Source: SKLM01 sp964514285
Lineage (GTDB): Bacteria; Chloroflexota; Anaerolineae; B4-G1
Assembly (NCBI GenBank): GCA_964514285.1
Contig: CAZEQC010000056.1
Span: 1-22,000, forward strand
Reading direction: 5' to 3'
Length of the DNA: 22,000 bases
The notes beneath the pieces were generated by a model. It saw only the letters and a list, made by a program, of their open reading frames with translations, was not told where the DNA came from and did no database searches. The position numbers and the translations under genes are program-made. Numbering within the stretch: the stretch's first letter is position 1; every line of letters starts with the position of its first letter. Below are positions 20,270 through 22,000 of the stretch, in pieces.

Positions 20270-22000
20270 ATGCGCGACGACCTGAGCGAGGGACTCGTTC
20301 GGATCCTGAGACCAGACGGCGCGGCGGTTGGCGCCGGCTTCTTGGTCGCCGACGCTGGCCTCGTCGTCACCTGTGCCCACGTGGTCGCGGCGGCGCTGAG
20401 GATGCCGGGCGAGACACGCGAAACCCCGGCAGGAGGCATCCATTTGGATTTTCCCCTGCTGCCGTCGGAGCGCACCTTCACCGCCTACGTGGCACACTGG
20501 CAGCCCGAGGACGACGTCGCAGGGCTTGAGCTGAGGGGGGAAGCGCCTACCGCCGGCCGGCCTCTGCAGTTGGTGAGGGCCGACGATCTCTGGGGGCATC
20601 GTTTCCGCGCCTTCGGCTTCCCGGCGGGTCACGATGACGGCGTCTGGGCTTCCGGCCTGTTCCACGGGCGGACCGGCGCCGGCTGGGTGCAGATCGAGGA
20701 CGTGAAGGAACCGGGCTATCGGGTCCAACCGGGCTTCAGCGGCACGCCGATCTGGGACGAGCAGCTTGGCGGCGTGGTGGGCATGGCCGTCGCCGCCGAC
20801 ACCGATCGCGTGACGAAGGCAGCCTTTGTGATCCCGGCCCAGACGCTCGTCGAGGCGTGGCCCGCGTTGGCGGGGAACAGCCTGGAGGCCGGCAGCCTGG
20901 AGCACCTGCAGATGCAGTTGGCCCGGCTGGAGGAGGCGCAGCGCCAGGCTGTCGATCCGGGCCGCTTCCGGCCCCAGATCGACGCGCTGCGAGGGAGGAT
21001 CGCCACCTGGGATCGACGGATCGAGTGCCAGCGGGAGCGCATCGCCGCGGGGTTGGAGGAGCAGCGCCGACGGGTGGCGGAGGAGCGGGCGCGGCGCCGG
21101 GGAGAGGAGCGGCTGCGGGTCGTAGGACAGCCGCCGCTGGACGTGGCGGACACCTTCAAGGATCGCCAGAGAGACCTGAAGAGATTGGGGCAACTGCTGG
21201 CCGAGCCGATTACCCGGATGGTGAGCGTCATCGGGCACGGCGGGATGGGCAAGACGGCCCTGGCCTGCAAGGTGCTGCAAGACCTGGAGCGCCAGCGCTG
21301 GCCCTACGCCGATCAGAGTCTGCCCGTTGATGGCATCGTCTACCTCAGCACGCGCACGGCGGGCATCAGCCTGGAGCGACTGTTCCTCGACTGCGCCAAG
21401 CTGCTGGGCGGCGAGGAGCAGGAGCAGCTCACCGCCTTGTGGACCGATCCGCGGCTGGAGACCGAGGAAAAGATCGCCCGGTTGCTGGAGGCCTTGCGCG
21501 ATGGGGGCGCGGACGGACGACATTCGTACGTGATTCTGCTGGACAACCTGGAGGACCTGCTCGACGACCGGGGGCGACTCGTCGATGAGGACCTGCGATT
21601 GTTCTTCGAGCGAGCGTTGGTGAGCTCGCAGGGGGCGCAACTGGTGGTCACCTCGCGGGTGGCGTTGGCCTTCCGGCGCGAGGTGATGCGCTTCGACTGC
21701 CGGGTGAAGCTGCTGGAGGGGTTGCCCGTCGAGGACGGCGTGGAGTTATTGCGCGAACTGGACCCCAACGGCGACTACGGCCTGCGCGATGCACCGCAGG
21801 AGCAGCTCGCCCAGGCTGTGAACCTGACCCACGGCGTGCCGCGCGCGCTAGAGGTGCTGGCCGGCATCCTGGCCAATGACCCCTTTGTCACGTTGGACGA
21901 GGTGGTGGAGACGTTCTACGAGCAGGAGGACGTGGCCCAGGCCCTGATCGAGGAGAACTACCGGCGGCTGGATCGGGACGCCCGGCGGGTGATCGAGGCG
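20270..22000 (+). CDS. Trypsin-like protease-coiled coil-NB-ARC STAND protein, C-terminus beyond window
   Basis: The frame is open from ATG 20270 (GAGGGG-type site upstream) to the window end, 577 codons so far. Residues 1-195 form a trypsin-like serine protease with triad H37 (TCAHVV), D82 (EDDVAGLEL) and S157 (QPGFSGTPI). Residues about 205-285 are a charged coiled coil. From about 295 an NB-ARC/STAND ATPase follows: DTFKDRQRDLKRL, Walker A GHGGMGKTA (322-330), Walker B VILLDNLEDL (421-430), LVVTSR sensor (458-463) and a GxP motif in THGVPRALEVLAG. Such proteins normally end in a repeat sensor domain, which lies past 22000. A protease effector on a STAND switch suggests signalling or antiviral cell suicide, as in Avs-type systems. 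The defence role is inferred; the domain calls are solid. The RM-like remnant directly upstream supports a defence context. Confidence 0.85.
   Translation, partial: MRDDLSEGLVRILRPDGAAVGAGFLVADAGLVVTCAHVVAAALRMPGETRETPAGGIHLDFPLLPSERTFTAYVAHWQPEDDVAGLELRGEAPTAGRPLQLVRADDLWGHRFRAFGFPAGHDDGVWASGLFHGRTGAGWVQIEDVKEPGYRVQPGFSGTPIWDEQLGGVVGMAVAADTDRVTKAAFVIPAQTLVEAWPALAGNSLEAGSLEHLQMQLARLEEAQRQAVDPGRFRPQIDALRGRIATWDRRIECQRERIAAGLEEQRRRVAEERARRRGEERLRVVGQPPLDVADTFKDRQRDLKRLGQLLAEPITRMVSVIGHGGMGKTALACKVLQDLERQRWPYADQSLPVDGIVYLSTRTAGISLERLFLDCAKLLGGEEQEQLTALWTDPRLETEEKIARLLEALRDGGADGRHSYVILLDNLEDLLDDRGRLVDEDLRLFFERALVSSQGAQLVVTSRVALAFRREVMRFDCRVKLLEGLPVEDGVELLRELDPNGDYGLRDAPQEQLAQAVNLTHGVPRALEVLAGILANDPFVTLDEVVETFYEQEDVAQALIEENYRRLDRDARRVIEA

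Noticed and set aside
20159..21640. A 493-codon open frame on the minus strand opposite the STAND gene
   Set aside because: It has no recognisable motif and is the shadow of a high-GC gene whose plus-strand frame has a clear protease triad and Walker motifs.

Overview
The window is a high-GC bacterial chromosome segment with 14 genes I would annotate as real, plus two gene remnants. Its gene set and style are a good match for the phylum Chloroflexota (an Anaerolineae/Caldilineae-like lineage). The grounds are an SRP RNA of the extended type, a short stand-alone GH3-family protein, a G5/3D-domain cell-wall protein next to rsmA, a giant DUF2723 membrane protein with tandem C-terminal beta domains, and several dispersed palindromic repeats. 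This assignment is an inference; no 16S rRNA gene is present.

Layout, left to right. Positions 1-61 hold the start of a leftward WYL/YafY-type regulator with its promoter. Positions about 178-530 hold an eroded nucleotidase-like gene remnant, a small hairpin repeat and a 26-bp tandem repeat. Positions 531-4434 form the most unusual locus. It is a leftward two-gene operon with a near-consensus promoter and a leader of about 375 nt. The first gene encodes a subtilase without a signal peptide whose C-terminus carries nine 9-residue CPPAPI-type repeats and then a very tyrosine-rich tail. The second, 12 bp downstream and apparently translationally coupled, encodes a PqqD-fused radical SAM/SPASM protein of the peptide-modifying type. 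Together they look like a self-contained ribosomal peptide (RiPP)-like system in which precursor and protease are one polypeptide. I regard this as the best candidate for an undescribed system.

Positions 4619-5945 hold a rightward GH3-family gene behind a promoter and a perfect 26-bp palindrome. Positions 5970-6401 hold a leftward LiaF/DUF5668-like membrane protein with its own promoter. Positions 6711-9318 form a leftward block: SRP RNA (ffs) with a clear promoter, then a G5/3D-domain protein, then rsmA. A MITE-like hairpin flanked by 9-bp direct repeats lies just upstream. Positions 9457-11293 hold a rightward GT4 glycosyltransferase and a VanZ-family protein with a 4-bp overlap. The VanZ gene runs tail-to-tail into scpA, overlapping it by 65 bp.

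Positions 12054-16827 form the classical rod-shape/elongasome cluster mreB-mreC-mreD-mrdA (PBP2). It is followed by a 1071-residue DUF2723 membrane protein (16855-20070) whose coding sequence appears to have absorbed two palindromic repeat elements without loss of frame. The right end (20131-22000) looks like a defence-type edge. It has a 40-codon remnant that resembles the C-terminus of a restriction-modification methylase, followed by a large STAND protein that is open at the window end (trypsin-like protease, coiled coil, NB-ARC ATPase).

Functionally the middle of the window is housekeeping: envelope growth, SRP, 16S rRNA methylation and chromosome condensation. The two ends are accessory.
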